Shown here: piece after piece, positions 16,757 through 25,444 of the stretch
How the letters are laid out: every line of letters starts with the position of its first letter
Numbering within the stretch: the first letter of the stretch is position 1
Assembly: GCF_016629665.1 (NCBI RefSeq)
Contig: NZ_JAEPRQ010000010.1
Span: forward strand, 37,029-101,028
Length of the DNA: 64,000 bases
Direction: 5' to 3'
DNA from: Paracoccus caeni
GTDB taxonomy: Bacteria; Pseudomonadota; Alphaproteobacteria; Rhodobacterales; Rhodobacteraceae
Translations under genes and position numbers: made by a program
The notes under the pieces: model-generated
The model's input: the letters and a program-made list of their open reading frames with translations, nothing else
Database searches by the model: none
Told to the model about the DNA's origin: nothing

Positions 16757-17605
16757 TTGCCACGATCTGAAACCCCCGCCCTTCCCGACAGCCCGGCTAC
16801 GCCCGCCGTCAGCAAGCCCCCGCGTGGGGCCAAGGGATCGGATGACCACCTGAAATCTTTGGTCAAGCTGGTCAAGGTTCTGGAATGTTTCTCGACGACC
16901 GACCGTTCGCTGACGCTGGCCGATATCTGTCAGCGCACGTCCTTTCCCCGTTCGACCACGCATCGTTTGCTGGCATCGCTGCGCGAGGTGGGCTTTCTGG
17001 ATCAGGACCGTGAACGCGACCGCTATAGGCTTGGCCTGAAGCTGTTCGAGCTTGGCAACACCGCGCTTGCGAACTTTGACCTGAACCGCGAGGCCGGGCC
17101 GCATGTGTCGGCGCTGCGCCGGATCAGCGGGCACAGCGTGCATCTGGCGATTTTCGACGGCTACCGGGCTGTGGTCATCAACCGCGCCGATCCGTCGCCC
17201 GAACTGGGTGGACCGATGTCGTCCACCTTCATTGAGAACGCCCCGGCCCATTGCACCAGCGTTGGCAAGGCGATCCTTGCCTGGCAGCCCGAAGAGGTGG
17301 TCGAAAAGTTGATTGAACGGGGCCTTCAACGCTTCACCGACAACACCATCCATACCGGCCCGCAGCTTCGTGAAGAGCTGGAAAAGATCCGCAGCCGTGG
17401 CTATTCGATCGACGAGGCCGAGCATCAGCCCGGCCTGCGCTGCATCGGCGCGCCGATCCGCAATCAGAACGGCAATGTCTTTGCCGGGCTGTCGGTATCG
17501 GGATCGGCATGGCAACTGCCCGTCGAAAACGTGCCAGAGCTGTCGAAGGTGGTGATTTTCCACGCCGATCAAATCTCGCGCAGTCTGGGATATTCTGCGG
17601 CCTGA
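16757..17605 (+). CDS. IclR-family transcriptional regulator
   Basis: This 282-residue IclR protein has a winged helix-turn-helix (about residues 35-95: LVKVLECFSTTDRSLTLADI, FPRSTTHRLLASLREVGFL) followed by the effector domain with AHCTSVGKAILAWQP and LRCIGAPIRNQNGNVFAGLSVSG. It starts at TTG 16757 with CCGGAG six bases upstream; no ATG gives a better start. It is divergent from the DHDPS-family gene and convergent with dhaL. The palindrome at 16545 lies in its upstream region, which suggests control of the neighbouring operon and the linked sites at 22301 and 29480. Confidence 0.9.
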   Translation: MPRSETPALPDSPATPAVSKPPRGAKGSDDHLKSLVKLVKVLECFSTTDRSLTLADICQRTSFPRSTTHRLLASLREVGFLDQDRERDRYRLGLKLFELGNTALANFDLNREAGPHVSALRRISGHSVHLAIFDGYRAVVINRADPSPELGGPMSSTFIENAPAHCTSVGKAILAWQPEEVVEKLIERGLQRFTDNTIHTGPQLREELEKIRSRGYSIDEAEHQPGLRCIGAPIRNQNGNVFAGLSVSGSAWQLPVENVPELSKVVIFHADQISRSLGYSAA

Positions 17606-17620
17606 CAGGGTTCAGGCCGC
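17597..17620. terminator. Bidirectional hairpin between convergent IclR and dhaL genes
   Basis: GCGGCCTGA (17597-17605) pairs with TCAGGCCGC (17612-17620) around a six-base loop. The two arms contain the stop codons of the convergent genes. No strong T-run follows on either side, so termination may be partial or factor-dependent. Confidence 0.5.
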
Positions 17621-18214
17621 CAGCGCCGCGACCAGCTTTGCAAAAGCCAGCATCCCCGGATCGTCGATGCCGATGCTTTTATCGGCGAACATCCGGGCAC
17701 GGCCGACCTTGCAGGGAAGGTCGCGGAAGGTCGCAAGCGCCTGATCGGCCGCAGCCCTTGCCTGCGCACCTGCCGCAGCCGGGGTTTCGACCCCGTTCAG
17801 CGCCGTGGCGACCGCATCCAGCCCGTCCAGAACCGTCTTGTCGCCAAGGCTGGCCCCGCCGCGTTTCAGCATCGCATCGCGCGCATCGGCAAGCATCGGG
17901 GACAGATCCGACCATTCGGCACTTGGCGTGCCCTTGGTCGCCTTCGCCATGCTCGTCAGCGCGGTCGCCATCAGCGTGCCAAGGCTTGACCCAGTATTCG
18001 CCAACGCCGCCCGTGCCAGCGCCGCGAAGGCGGCGCCCAGATCGTCTTCCTGCGACAGATCCAGCGCCGCCATCCCGCCGATCACGCGGGCCAGCATACC
18101 GCCGGTATCGCCATCGCCCAGCACGGCATCGGCCTGATTAAGCTCTTGTTCCAACACAGCCATCGCGTCATGGGCGCGGGCGGTCGCGTCCTGAAGGGTT
18201 TGCGGGGTGATCAT
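17612..18214 (-). CDS. dhaL: Dihydroxyacetone kinase subunit DhaL (ATP-binding)
   Basis: This roughly 200-residue DhaL protein shows the nucleotide-binding pattern LNQADAVLGDGDTGGML (Asp cluster for Mg-ATP), NTGSSLGTLM and GDKTVLDGLDAV. DhaL phosphorylates the substrate held covalently by DhaK. The ATG at 18214 overlaps the dhaK stop in ATGA. No PTS phosphotransfer subunit (DhaM) is seen nearby, so ATP is the likely donor. It is the last gene of the tctCBA-dhaK-dhaL operon. The substrate may be dihydroxyacetone or a related ketose formed by the pathway. Confidence 0.9.
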   Translation of the reverse strand: MITPQTLQDATARAHDAMAVLEQELNQADAVLGDGDTGGMLARVIGGMAALDLSQEDDLGAAFAALARAALANTGSSLGTLMATALTSMAKATKGTPSAEWSDLSPMLADARDAMLKRGGASLGDKTVLDGLDAVATALNGVETPAAAGAQARAAADQALATFRDLPCKVGRARMFADKSIGIDDPGMLAFAKLVAALAA

Positions 18215-19212
18215 CGACGGACACTCCAAAACGGGCAATCCGCTGGATCGCGCAGCAGATCCTCTAACTGCTCATCCAGATGGAACAGGCTGATCGATGC
18301 GCCTGCCATTTCCATCGAGGTGACATAGGGGCCGATCATTGGCTGAACAATCTGCAAGCCTTCCTGATCCAGCCGTTCCCGAACACGGCGATACAGGATG
18401 AACAGTTCCTCAACCGGCGTCGCGCCAAGGCTGTTCACCAGGACCGAGACCTTGCCGCCCGCATCCGCAGGCAGATCCGCCAGAAGCCGGTTCAGCATTT
18501 CATCGGCCAGTTGGTCGGCAGGCATCATCTGCGTGCGCCAGATGCCCGGTTCGCCGTGAATGCCCATACCCAATTCAATCTCGCCTTCCGGCAGGGTGAA
18601 TGTCGGACGTTCAGCGCCCGGCACCTGACATGGGGCCAGCGCGACACCGATGGTGCGGACCCGGGCATTGGCGCGGGCCGTCACCTCGGTCACCTCGGCC
18701 AAGGCCGCGCCGCGTTCCGCAATCGCACCGGCAATCTTGTAGGCATACAGAATCCCCGCGACGCCGCGGCGCTTTTGCGCCTCTTCTGGGGCGGCGCTGG
18801 CGATATCGTCAGTGCCCAGAACCGTGGTCGTCTCGATCCCTTCGAAATCCAGCATCTCCGACGCCATCTCGAAGTTCATCCGGTCGCCGCCGTAATTGCC
18901 GAACAGCTTCAGCACCCCGGCACCACCATCCGCCGCCTTGATCGCGTCGATGCAGCTTTGCACGTTCGGGCCTTCGAAGACATTGCCGACGGAACAGGCG
19001 TCCAGCAACCCTTGCCCGACATAGCCGCAAAACAACGGCAGATGGCCGAAGCCGCCGCCGGACACGACGCCGACCTTGCCTTTGCGCGCACCTTCGGCGC
19101 GGGCGATGACGCGGCCTGCAGTGCCGGTGCGGATCATCGCCGGATGGGCGGCGACCAGCCCGTCCAACGCCTGATCGACATAATCGCCGGGTCGGTTGAT
19201 CAGTTTTTTCAT
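18211..19212 (-). CDS. dhaK: Dihydroxyacetone kinase subunit DhaK-like
   Basis: This 333-residue DhaK-type subunit retains the substrate-binding His in GIHGEPG, the Asp in NYGGDRMNF and the Gly/His loop as SGGGFGHLPLF, which differs from the usual GGGSGHEPAH. The altered loop suggests a substrate other than dihydroxyacetone, such as a four-carbon ketose, since DhaK paralogues acting on tetruloses are known. The start is ATG 19212. A much longer open frame upstream only reads through tctA in the wrong frame. It is co-transcribed with dhaL and the Tct genes, which suggests it phosphorylates an intermediate from the imported acid. Confidence 0.9.
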   Translation of the reverse strand: MKKLINRPGDYVDQALDGLVAAHPAMIRTGTAGRVIARAEGARKGKVGVVSGGGFGHLPLFCGYVGQGLLDACSVGNVFEGPNVQSCIDAIKAADGGAGVLKLFGNYGGDRMNFEMASEMLDFEGIETTTVLGTDDIASAAPEEAQKRRGVAGILYAYKIAGAIAERGAALAEVTEVTARANARVRTIGVALAPCQVPGAERPTFTLPEGEIELGMGIHGEPGIWRTQMMPADQLADEMLNRLLADLPADAGGKVSVLVNSLGATPVEELFILYRRVRERLDQEGLQIVQPMIGPYVTSMEMAGASISLFHLDEQLEDLLRDPADCPFWSVRR

Positions 19213-19247
19213 ATCATGTTCCCCAGATTGGCAGAATTTGGACGTGC

Positions 19248-20738
19248 TCAGGCGGCAGCCTTGGGCCGCAAAAGCCGCAATAGGCGCAGCACAAGCGGCA
19301 GACCCCACAGCAGGATCACCACGGCGCCCAGACCGGCCGCGATCGGGCGGCTGAAAAACGCGGTCAGATCGCCGCGCGCGATAATCATCGATGTCAGGAA
19401 GTTCTGTTCCAGCAGCGGTCCCATCACGATGCCCAGAATGACCGGCGCAATCGGGAAATTCGCGCGGTGGAACACATAGGCCATCAGGCCAAACCCACCC
19501 ATCACCAGCACGCCGAACATCGAATTGTTCACCGCATAAGCGCCGACAAGGCAGAAGATCACGATGGCCCCGTTCAGATAGGCGCGAGACACCCGAAAGA
19601 TCGAATTGGCAGTGCGAACAGCCAGCCAGCCGAATGGGATCAGCAGCAGGTTGGCGATCAGAAAGATCAGCATCACCGCATAGAAATTCTCGGGGTTCTG
19701 GGTAAACAGTTGGGGACCGGGGTTCAGCCCCTTCATGAACAGGATACCCACCGCAATCGCCGTCACCGCATCGCCGGGGATGCCGAAGACCATCGCGGGA
19801 ATCCACGCCGATGACAGGGCGGAATTGTTGCTGGCCCCTGCCTCGACCAGACCTTCGGGATGGCCTGTGCCGAATTTCTGCGGCGTGCGGGAAAACCGCT
19901 TTGCCATCGCATAAGAAATCCACGCGCCCAGATCGCCGCCCGCACCCGGCAATGCGCCAACGGCGGTGCCGAACAGCGAACCGCGCCACAGATTGACTCG
20001 ATATTGCCGCAGGATCTTGCCGACGCCCGAGAAGGGATTTCGGATCTTGGCGTTGCTGACCAGATTTTCCTGACCCGGCTGATAGCGCAGCAATTCCCCA
20101 ATCGCGAACAGCCCGATCATCGCCGGAACGAAGGACAGCCCGCCCATCAGCTCGACACTGCCGAAGGAAAAGCGCGGCGCGCCGGTCAGCGGGTCCATTC
20201 CGATGGTGGAAATCGCAAGCCCCAGAAACAGCGCCAGCAGCCCCTTGATCGGCCCGCCAGAGCTGATCAGCGCCGCGCAGGACAGCCCAAGAATCGCCAG
20301 CCAGAAATATTCAAAGCTGGAAAAGCGCAGCGCCACCTTGGCCAGCATCGGCGCGATGAAAGCCAGAACCAGAAAGCCCACGATTCCGCCGATACAGGAC
20401 GCGACGATGGAAATTCCCAAAGCCTGCGCGCCCTGACCCTTCTTGGTCATCGCATAGGCTTCGTCGGTATAGGCCGCAGATGACGGCGTGCCGGGGATGC
20501 GCAACAGCGCGCTTGGGATATCGCCCGCCGTGATCGCCATTGCCGTGCAGGCGATGACCGTGGCGATGGCCGGGATTGGATCCATGTAGAAGGTGAACGG
20601 CACCAGCAGCGCCGTTGCCATTGTCGCGGTCAGACCGGGAATCGCGCCCACGAACAGCCCGAACAGGCAGGCGATCAGGATCGTCACGATCGTTTCGAAG
20701 TTCAGGACAAGCGCAAGCGCCTGCATCATCGTATCCAT
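19248..20738 (-). CDS. tctA: TctA-family large permease subunit
   Basis: This 496-residue integral membrane protein has the TctA hallmark FVGAIPGLTATMATALLVPF near residue 30, the LLRIPGTPSSAAYTDEAYAM segment, and the second conserved GALPGAGGDLGAWISYAMAKR motif in the middle. Length and motifs are complete. With TctB and TctC directly upstream it forms a cation-coupled carboxylate importer. It lies between tctB (12-base gap) and dhaK (35-base gap) in one operon preceded by operator B at 22301. Confidence 0.93.
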   Translation of the reverse strand: MDTMMQALALVLNFETIVTILIACLFGLFVGAIPGLTATMATALLVPFTFYMDPIPAIATVIACTAMAITAGDIPSALLRIPGTPSSAAYTDEAYAMTKKGQGAQALGISIVASCIGGIVGFLVLAFIAPMLAKVALRFSSFEYFWLAILGLSCAALISSGGPIKGLLALFLGLAISTIGMDPLTGAPRFSFGSVELMGGLSFVPAMIGLFAIGELLRYQPGQENLVSNAKIRNPFSGVGKILRQYRVNLWRGSLFGTAVGALPGAGGDLGAWISYAMAKRFSRTPQKFGTGHPEGLVEAGASNNSALSSAWIPAMVFGIPGDAVTAIAVGILFMKGLNPGPQLFTQNPENFYAVMLIFLIANLLLIPFGWLAVRTANSIFRVSRAYLNGAIVIFCLVGAYAVNNSMFGVLVMGGFGLMAYVFHRANFPIAPVILGIVMGPLLEQNFLTSMIIARGDLTAFFSRPIAAGLGAVVILLWGLPLVLRLLRLLRPKAAA

Positions 20739-20750
20739 TGCCAGCCCTTC

Positions 20751-21275
20751 CTAGAATGGCAGTCCGGCCAGCAGGCTGCCGCGTGGCAGCGGAACCCGCA
20801 TCAGATTTGAAAACAGCACATAGGTCAGCATGGTGACCGACAGGGCCAGAATTGCGGCGTAGATCCAGCGCGCCCCGCCCGCCAGCGTCACCGCCAGCGA
20901 ATAGAGGAACGAGACGACGACAAAGCCCAGATAGTCGGCCAGCCAGACGACCGCGACCAGCCCGCCCATCAGCACGATGGCGAAGGGCAGTGAGCCGCGC
21001 TCAACCTCGCCCTCGGTCACGTTACCGTCGCGGCGATAGCGTTGGAACGCCGTCAGCGACAGGACGGCGCCGAAGATCAGAAAGATCGCGCCGCACAGCA
21101 TCGGCATCAACCCCGGCCCGACAATGGTGCCGGGCACCATTGCCGGAAATGCCCCCGACGCGACGATCAGCCCCGCGCCCCCGACCGCATAGGCCAAACC
21201 CAGGGCCACGTCCAAAAGCGGCGGCGACGGCACGTCCGGTGGTGGCAGCAGGTCGTCTTCGTCCTGAAGGCTCAT
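20751..21275 (-). CDS. tctB: TctB-family small permease subunit
   Basis: This 174-residue protein has an acidic N-terminus (LQDEDDLLPPPDVPSPP) and about four hydrophobic helices. It ends VPLPRGSLLAGLPF, a typical TctB tail. Its ATG overlaps the tctC stop (ATGA). It is the small membrane partner of the TctA that follows. The long proline-rich N-terminal extension is unusual but not unique. Confidence 0.87.
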   Translation of the reverse strand: MSLQDEDDLLPPPDVPSPPLLDVALGLAYAVGGAGLIVASGAFPAMVPGTIVGPGLMPMLCGAIFLIFGAVLSLTAFQRYRRDGNVTEGEVERGSLPFAIVLMGGLVAVVWLADYLGFVVVSFLYSLAVTLAGGARWIYAAILALSVTMLTYVLFSNLMRVPLPRGSLLAGLPF

Positions 21276-22231
21276 TCCGCCACCAAACCCGCCGCTTTCA
21301 GCGCATCACCGAACTGGGTGTCACGTTCCGCAAGATAGGTGCCGAACGCATCGCCGCCTTCGAACGCGATGGTGAATTGGCGCGACGCCATGAATTCCTT
21401 GTATTCATCAGATGCCACGATCTCTTCCAGCGCGGCGGATAGGCTGTCCACGACCTCTTGCGGCATGTCCTTGGGCCCCGCCAAGCCGCGCCAGCCGCTG
21501 ATCGAGACATTGACATCGGATGCTTCGGCTACGGTCGGCACGTCGGGATAAGACGGTTCGCGTTCGTTGTTCAGCGTCGCCAGCGGACGGATTTCACCGG
21601 CATCCATCAGCGCGCGGGCTTCGGGAAACTGCACGATCGCAGCCTGAATGGCGCCCGAGGTCAGCAGTTGCAGCGCAGGTGCTGCACCTTCGCTTGGCAC
21701 CCAGAATGCCTGCGATCCACCCGCTTCTGCGACCAATGCGGCATAGGCCAGATGGTTGACGCCACCCTGATTGGCCCCGCCAGCAGGGATCGCCGATGCG
21801 TCTTCGCGCAGCGCATCGACCAGATCCTGCAAGCTTTCATAGGGCGAATTCTGCGCCACGAAGATCCCGCCGAAATCGGCGTTGAAAAGCCCGATCGGGG
21901 TGTAATCCTGATACGAGACCGGCGACTGGCCCAGCCAATGGAACATCGACAGTTCGGTGGTGATATTGCCCAGCGTGTAGCCATCGGGCTTGGCATTCGC
22001 GATCTCGGTATGGCCGATGACCGATCCGCCACCTGCGCGGTTCACCACATTGATCGGCTGGCCCAGCTTTTCTTCCAGCAGGGTTGCCACGATCCGCGCG
22101 GTCGCATCGGACCCGCCGCCTGCGCCCCACGGCACGATCAACGTGATCGGACGATCCGGATAATCCTGTGCCGAGGCGGAAACGGCGAACAGGCCCAGCG
22201 TGGCGGTGGCGATAAGAGTGATGGCTTTCAT
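21272..22231 (-). CDS. tctC: TctC-family periplasmic binding protein
   Basis: This 319-residue binding protein has a signal peptide (MKAITLIATATLGLFAVSASA) and the family motif ITLIVPWGAGGGSDATARIVA, then NVVNRAGGGSVIGHTEIAN. It delivers a carboxylate ligand to the TctAB pair downstream. It is the first gene of tctCBA-dhaKL and is preceded by operator B at 22301-22319, 70 bases before its start, so it likely heads its own regulated transcript. Its sequence differs clearly from the TctC at 879, so the two systems probably have different ligands. Confidence 0.92.
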   Translation of the reverse strand: MKAITLIATATLGLFAVSASAQDYPDRPITLIVPWGAGGGSDATARIVATLLEEKLGQPINVVNRAGGGSVIGHTEIANAKPDGYTLGNITTELSMFHWLGQSPVSYQDYTPIGLFNADFGGIFVAQNSPYESLQDLVDALREDASAIPAGGANQGGVNHLAYAALVAEAGGSQAFWVPSEGAAPALQLLTSGAIQAAIVQFPEARALMDAGEIRPLATLNNEREPSYPDVPTVAEASDVNVSISGWRGLAGPKDMPQEVVDSLSAALEEIVASDEYKEFMASRQFTIAFEGGDAFGTYLAERDTQFGDALKAAGLVAE

Positions 22232-22300
22232 GGTTCCTCCCCAGGAATTTTCGCAGGTTAAGGCAGGGCAGCGCCCTATCTTGACCGTATATTGGGTTGA

Positions 22301-22319
22301 TATCCCGGATATCAGGATT
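22301..22319. promoter_or_regulatory. 19-bp palindromic operator, copy B
   Basis: TATCCC-GGATATC-AGGATT has the same 6-7-6 layout as the sites at 16545 and 29480. It lies between the FAH-family gene and the tctC gene, upstream of the tctCBA-dhaKL transcript. It is probably bound by the IclR regulator at 16757. Confidence 0.6.
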
Positions 22320-22363
22320 ACGTCAATCGATTCCGGTCAATCACCGACCGAAAAGACAGGTTT

Positions 22364-23209
22364 TCACCCGAAAGCGCGAACCTGCTGACGCTGTTGACCA
22401 AGCCCGGAAATGCCCAGTTCGACCCGATCCCCGGCACGCAGATAGGCCGGAGGTGTCATTCCCATGCCAACGCCAGCGGGTGTGCCGGTGGTGATGACGT
22501 CGCCCGGCAGCAGGCAGAAGAAACGGGACACATAGGCGATGATCTCGGCCACCGGGAAGATCATTTTCGACGTCGTGCCCTGTTGGCGGCGGGTGCCGTT
22601 GTGATCCAGCCAGATGTCCAGATTCTGCACATCCGCGACCTCGTCCGCGCTCACCAGCCACGGCCCCAACGGCCCAAAGCTGGGGCAGCTTTTGCCCTTG
22701 ATCCACTGCCCGCCATGTTCAAGCTGAAAGCTGCGCTCGGACACGTCATGGCAGATGCAATAGCCCGCCACGTAGTCCAGCGCCTCATCCAGACCGACGC
22801 GATAGGCGCGGCGCGAAATGACGAAGGCCAGCTCGGCCTCCCAGTCGGTTTTTTGCGACCCTTCGGGCAAGATGATGTCGTCGTCCGGCCCGCTGATCGA
22901 CGATGTTGCTTTGGAAAAGACGACCGGCTCGGTGGGCGTAGGCACGCCGCTTTCCTCGGCATGATCTGCATAATTCAGACCGATCGAGATCAGGTTGCCC
23001 ACCGCGCCGATGCAGGGACCAAGCCGGGGCTTGCCTTCAACCAAAGGCAGGCTTTCGGGGTCCAGCGCACGCAAGAGGTCAAGCCCTTCCGGCGACACAG
23101 TGGCGCCGGTGATGTCCGAAATCACCGCCGACAGATCGCGGATATTGCCCGCGTTATCAAGCATTCCCGGCTTTTCCATCCCCATGGGGCCATAGCGCAA
23201 AAGTTTCAT
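22364..23209 (-). CDS. Fumarylacetoacetate hydrolase-family enzyme
   Basis: This 281-residue FAH-fold protein starts at ATG 23209 (MKLLRYG). Metal ligands are visible as WEAELAFVI (ExE) with a further Asp in CHDVSERSFQ, and the C-terminus has GDVITTGTPAGVGMG. The family cleaves C-C bonds in diketo acids, or hydrates or lyses related compounds. Closest in layout are 2,4-diketo-3-deoxy-sugar-acid hydrolases and ureidoglycolate lyase-like proteins. The neighbouring 2-hydroxyacid dehydrogenase and aldolase-family genes favour sugar-acid breakdown. It follows the FAD-linked oxidase gene in the same direction with a 70-base gap. Confidence 0.87.
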   Translation of the reverse strand: MKLLRYGPMGMEKPGMLDNAGNIRDLSAVISDITGATVSPEGLDLLRALDPESLPLVEGKPRLGPCIGAVGNLISIGLNYADHAEESGVPTPTEPVVFSKATSSISGPDDDIILPEGSQKTDWEAELAFVISRRAYRVGLDEALDYVAGYCICHDVSERSFQLEHGGQWIKGKSCPSFGPLGPWLVSADEVADVQNLDIWLDHNGTRRQQGTTSKMIFPVAEIIAYVSRFFCLLPGDVITTGTPAGVGMGMTPPAYLRAGDRVELGISGLGQQRQQVRAFG

Positions 23210-23279
23210 CGATTGTCCTTTCCAATCCGGCGCCACGAAGCATCGCACGCCTGTCGCAGAAGATGCCGTCGCAGCGAAA

Positions 23280-24719
23280 TCAAAGCGGCGGCAGAACCTT
23301 TCCGGGGTTCAGAATACCTTCGGGATCCAACAAAGCCTTCAACCCGCGCATCAGATCCACCGCTGTTACGCCATGTTCGGCGGGCAGGTATTTCGACTTA
23401 CCCATGCCGATGCCGTGTTCGCCCGAACAGGTGCCGCCCAGCCGCAAGGTGCGCTGGATCAGGCGTTCATTCAGCTCTCTGGCTTGTGCCAGCTCGGCCG
23501 GATCTTCGGGATCGATCAGGAAGCTCATATGGAAATTGCCGTCGCCCACATGGCCCAAGGCCGCAGCGGGGAAAGACACGCCCTGCGTATCCTGCCGGGT
23601 CTCACCAATGCATTCCGCCAGAGCCGAGATCGGCACGCAGGCATCCGTTCCCCAGATCCGCGCGCCGGGGCGTTGGGCAAGCATGGCATAGTGAAATTCG
23701 TGCCGCGCCCGCCACAAAGCCGCGCGTTCATCGGCGTCCTTGGCCCAATGCCAACCGCTACCGCCATTGCCGACGGCCAGCGCCTGCACCGTTTCCGCCT
23801 GCTCGGCCACGCCGCCGTCCGATCCGTGGAATTCGAAGAACAGCGTTGGCGTGCAGGCATGGGTCATGCCGGTGAAATCCCTGACCGCGCGCATGGCGAC
23901 ATCGTCCAGAAATTCCATCCGTGCCACCGGGACGCCGCATTGGATCGTCTCGATCGCAGTGCGGATCGCGGCTTCGGTATCCGGGAATGAACAGACGGCG
24001 GCACTAACCGCTTCGGGGATGCCATAAAGGCGCAGCGTCACTTCGGTAATGATGCCAAGCGTGCCTTCGGATCCGATGAACAGCCGGGTCAGATCATAGC
24101 CTGACGACGATTTCCGCGCCCGGCTGGCCGTGCGGACCACGCGGCCATCGGACAGAACCACGGTCAGCGAAATGACGTTTTCCCGCATCGTGCCGTAGCG
24201 GACGGCGTTGGTTCCCGATGCCCGCGTCGCGGCCATTCCGCCCAAGGTGGCCTCGGCCCCTGGATCGACGGGAAAGAACAGGCCGGTATCGCGCAGGGCG
24301 ATATTCAACTGCTGACGGGTCACGCCCGCCTGCACCGTCACATCCAGATCCTCGGCCCGGACCTTAACGATCTTGTCCATGCGGGACAGATCGACGCTGA
24401 TGCCACCATGCAGGGCGGCGACATGGCCTTCCAGCGAACTTCCCGCGCCATAGGGGATCACCGGCACCCGCGCATCGCGGGCGGCGGACAGGATGAACGA
24501 GACCTCATCCGTGGACAGCGCATAGCAGACCGCATCGGGCGGATGGCCGGGATGCCAGCTTTCGTCATGGCCGTGGGTGTGCCGATCAGAGACCGAGGTC
24601 GTCACCCGGTCGCCCAGACGCCCCCGCAACAATTCGACCAGCGCTGCGACAGCTTCGGATGTCGGGCGCAGCGACACTTGCGGATCAGGCGCCAAGATAG
24701 GTCTGACGGACATAGTCAT
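23280..24719 (-). CDS. FAD-linked D-2-hydroxyacid dehydrogenase (GlcD/D-lactate dehydrogenase type)
   Basis: This 479-residue protein of the vanillyl-alcohol-oxidase flavoprotein family has the FAD-binding region VIPYGAGSSLEGHVAAL and VDPGAEATLGGMAATRASGTN, and the C-terminal GTCSGEHGIGMGKSKYL. It probably oxidises a D-2-hydroxy acid such as D-lactate, glycolate or a sugar-acid intermediate, passing electrons to the respiratory chain. Its start lies inside the 3' end of livF (35-base overlap), so it is co-transcribed with the ABC transporter. No GlcE or GlcF partner is seen, so it acts as a single subunit. Confidence 0.88.
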   Translation of the reverse strand: MTMSVRPILAPDPQVSLRPTSEAVAALVELLRGRLGDRVTTSVSDRHTHGHDESWHPGHPPDAVCYALSTDEVSFILSAARDARVPVIPYGAGSSLEGHVAALHGGISVDLSRMDKIVKVRAEDLDVTVQAGVTRQQLNIALRDTGLFFPVDPGAEATLGGMAATRASGTNAVRYGTMRENVISLTVVLSDGRVVRTASRARKSSSGYDLTRLFIGSEGTLGIITEVTLRLYGIPEAVSAAVCSFPDTEAAIRTAIETIQCGVPVARMEFLDDVAMRAVRDFTGMTHACTPTLFFEFHGSDGGVAEQAETVQALAVGNGGSGWHWAKDADERAALWRARHEFHYAMLAQRPGARIWGTDACVPISALAECIGETRQDTQGVSFPAAALGHVGDGNFHMSFLIDPEDPAELAQARELNERLIQRTLRLGGTCSGEHGIGMGKSKYLPAEHGVTAVDLMRGLKALLDPEGILNPGKVLPPL

Positions 24720-25440
24720 CCTCGATCAGCTTTTCCGCGTCACCTTCCAGCGCAACGCTGCCGTTTTCCAGCACATATCCGTAATCCGACACCGACAATG
24801 CCGCATAGGCGTTCTGTTCGACGATCATCACCGTCCGCCCGGTATCGGCGATACGGCGGATATCATTGAACATTTCGGTCGTCAGCTTGGGCGACAATCC
24901 CATCGATGGCTCATCCAGCAACAGCACCTGCGGCTGCGCCATCAGACCGCGCGCAATGGCCAACATCTGCTGTTCGCCGCCCGACAGAACGCCGCTCAGA
25001 TGATTGGCCTTCTTTTCCAGAACCGGAAACAGCGAAAACACCTCATCCAGAATTCGCGCTGTCCCGGCTTTGTCGCGGCGGCGGGGATAGCTTCCGACTT
25101 CAAGGTTTTCGCGCACCGTCATCACACCAAAGATGCGGCGGCGCTGCGGCACGCAGGTAATCCCGCGTGCCGCGATGGATTGGACGCTTTCTCCGGCGAT
25201 GGATTTCCCATCCAGAAGAACGTCGCCCCGCGCAGGCTTCAGCCGTCCGACGATCAGGTTCAGCGTCGTGGACTTACCGGCGCCATTCGCGCCGATCAGG
25301 GCCACGACCTGATTTTTCTTCACCTGAACCGACATATCGAAAAGGATTTGAACCTTGCCGTAATAGGCATCGGCATTCGACACTTTCAGCATCGTTTCCG
25401 CCGAGCTTTCGGCCAAGACATCTGTGCGGGTTGCAAGCAT
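24685..25440 (-). CDS. livF: Branched-chain-type ABC transporter ATPase LivF
   Basis: This 251-residue ABC ATPase has Walker A GANGAGKST, signature LSGGEQQML and Walker B VLLLDEPSMGLSP. The PQRRRIFGVMTVRENL segment is typical of LivF. It follows the binding-protein gene by four bases and overlaps the start of the FAD-linked oxidase. It works with the LivM-LivG fusion and LivH. In this family such transporters take up branched-chain amino acids but also aromatic and dicarboxylic compounds. The substrate here is unknown. Confidence 0.93.
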   Translation of the reverse strand: MLATRTDVLAESSAETMLKVSNADAYYGKVQILFDMSVQVKKNQVVALIGANGAGKSTTLNLIVGRLKPARGDVLLDGKSIAGESVQSIAARGITCVPQRRRIFGVMTVRENLEVGSYPRRRDKAGTARILDEVFSLFPVLEKKANHLSGVLSGGEQQMLAIARGLMAQPQVLLLDEPSMGLSPKLTTEMFNDIRRIADTGRTVMIVEQNAYAALSVSDYGYVLENGSVALEGDAEKLIEDDYVRQTYLGA

Positions 25441-25444
25441 AGAT

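Noticed and set aside
18211..19989. A 592-codon open frame on the minus strand covering dhaK and part of tctA
   Set aside because: The upstream half is the wrong frame of tctA and has no meaningful composition. dhaK begins at its own ATG at 19212.
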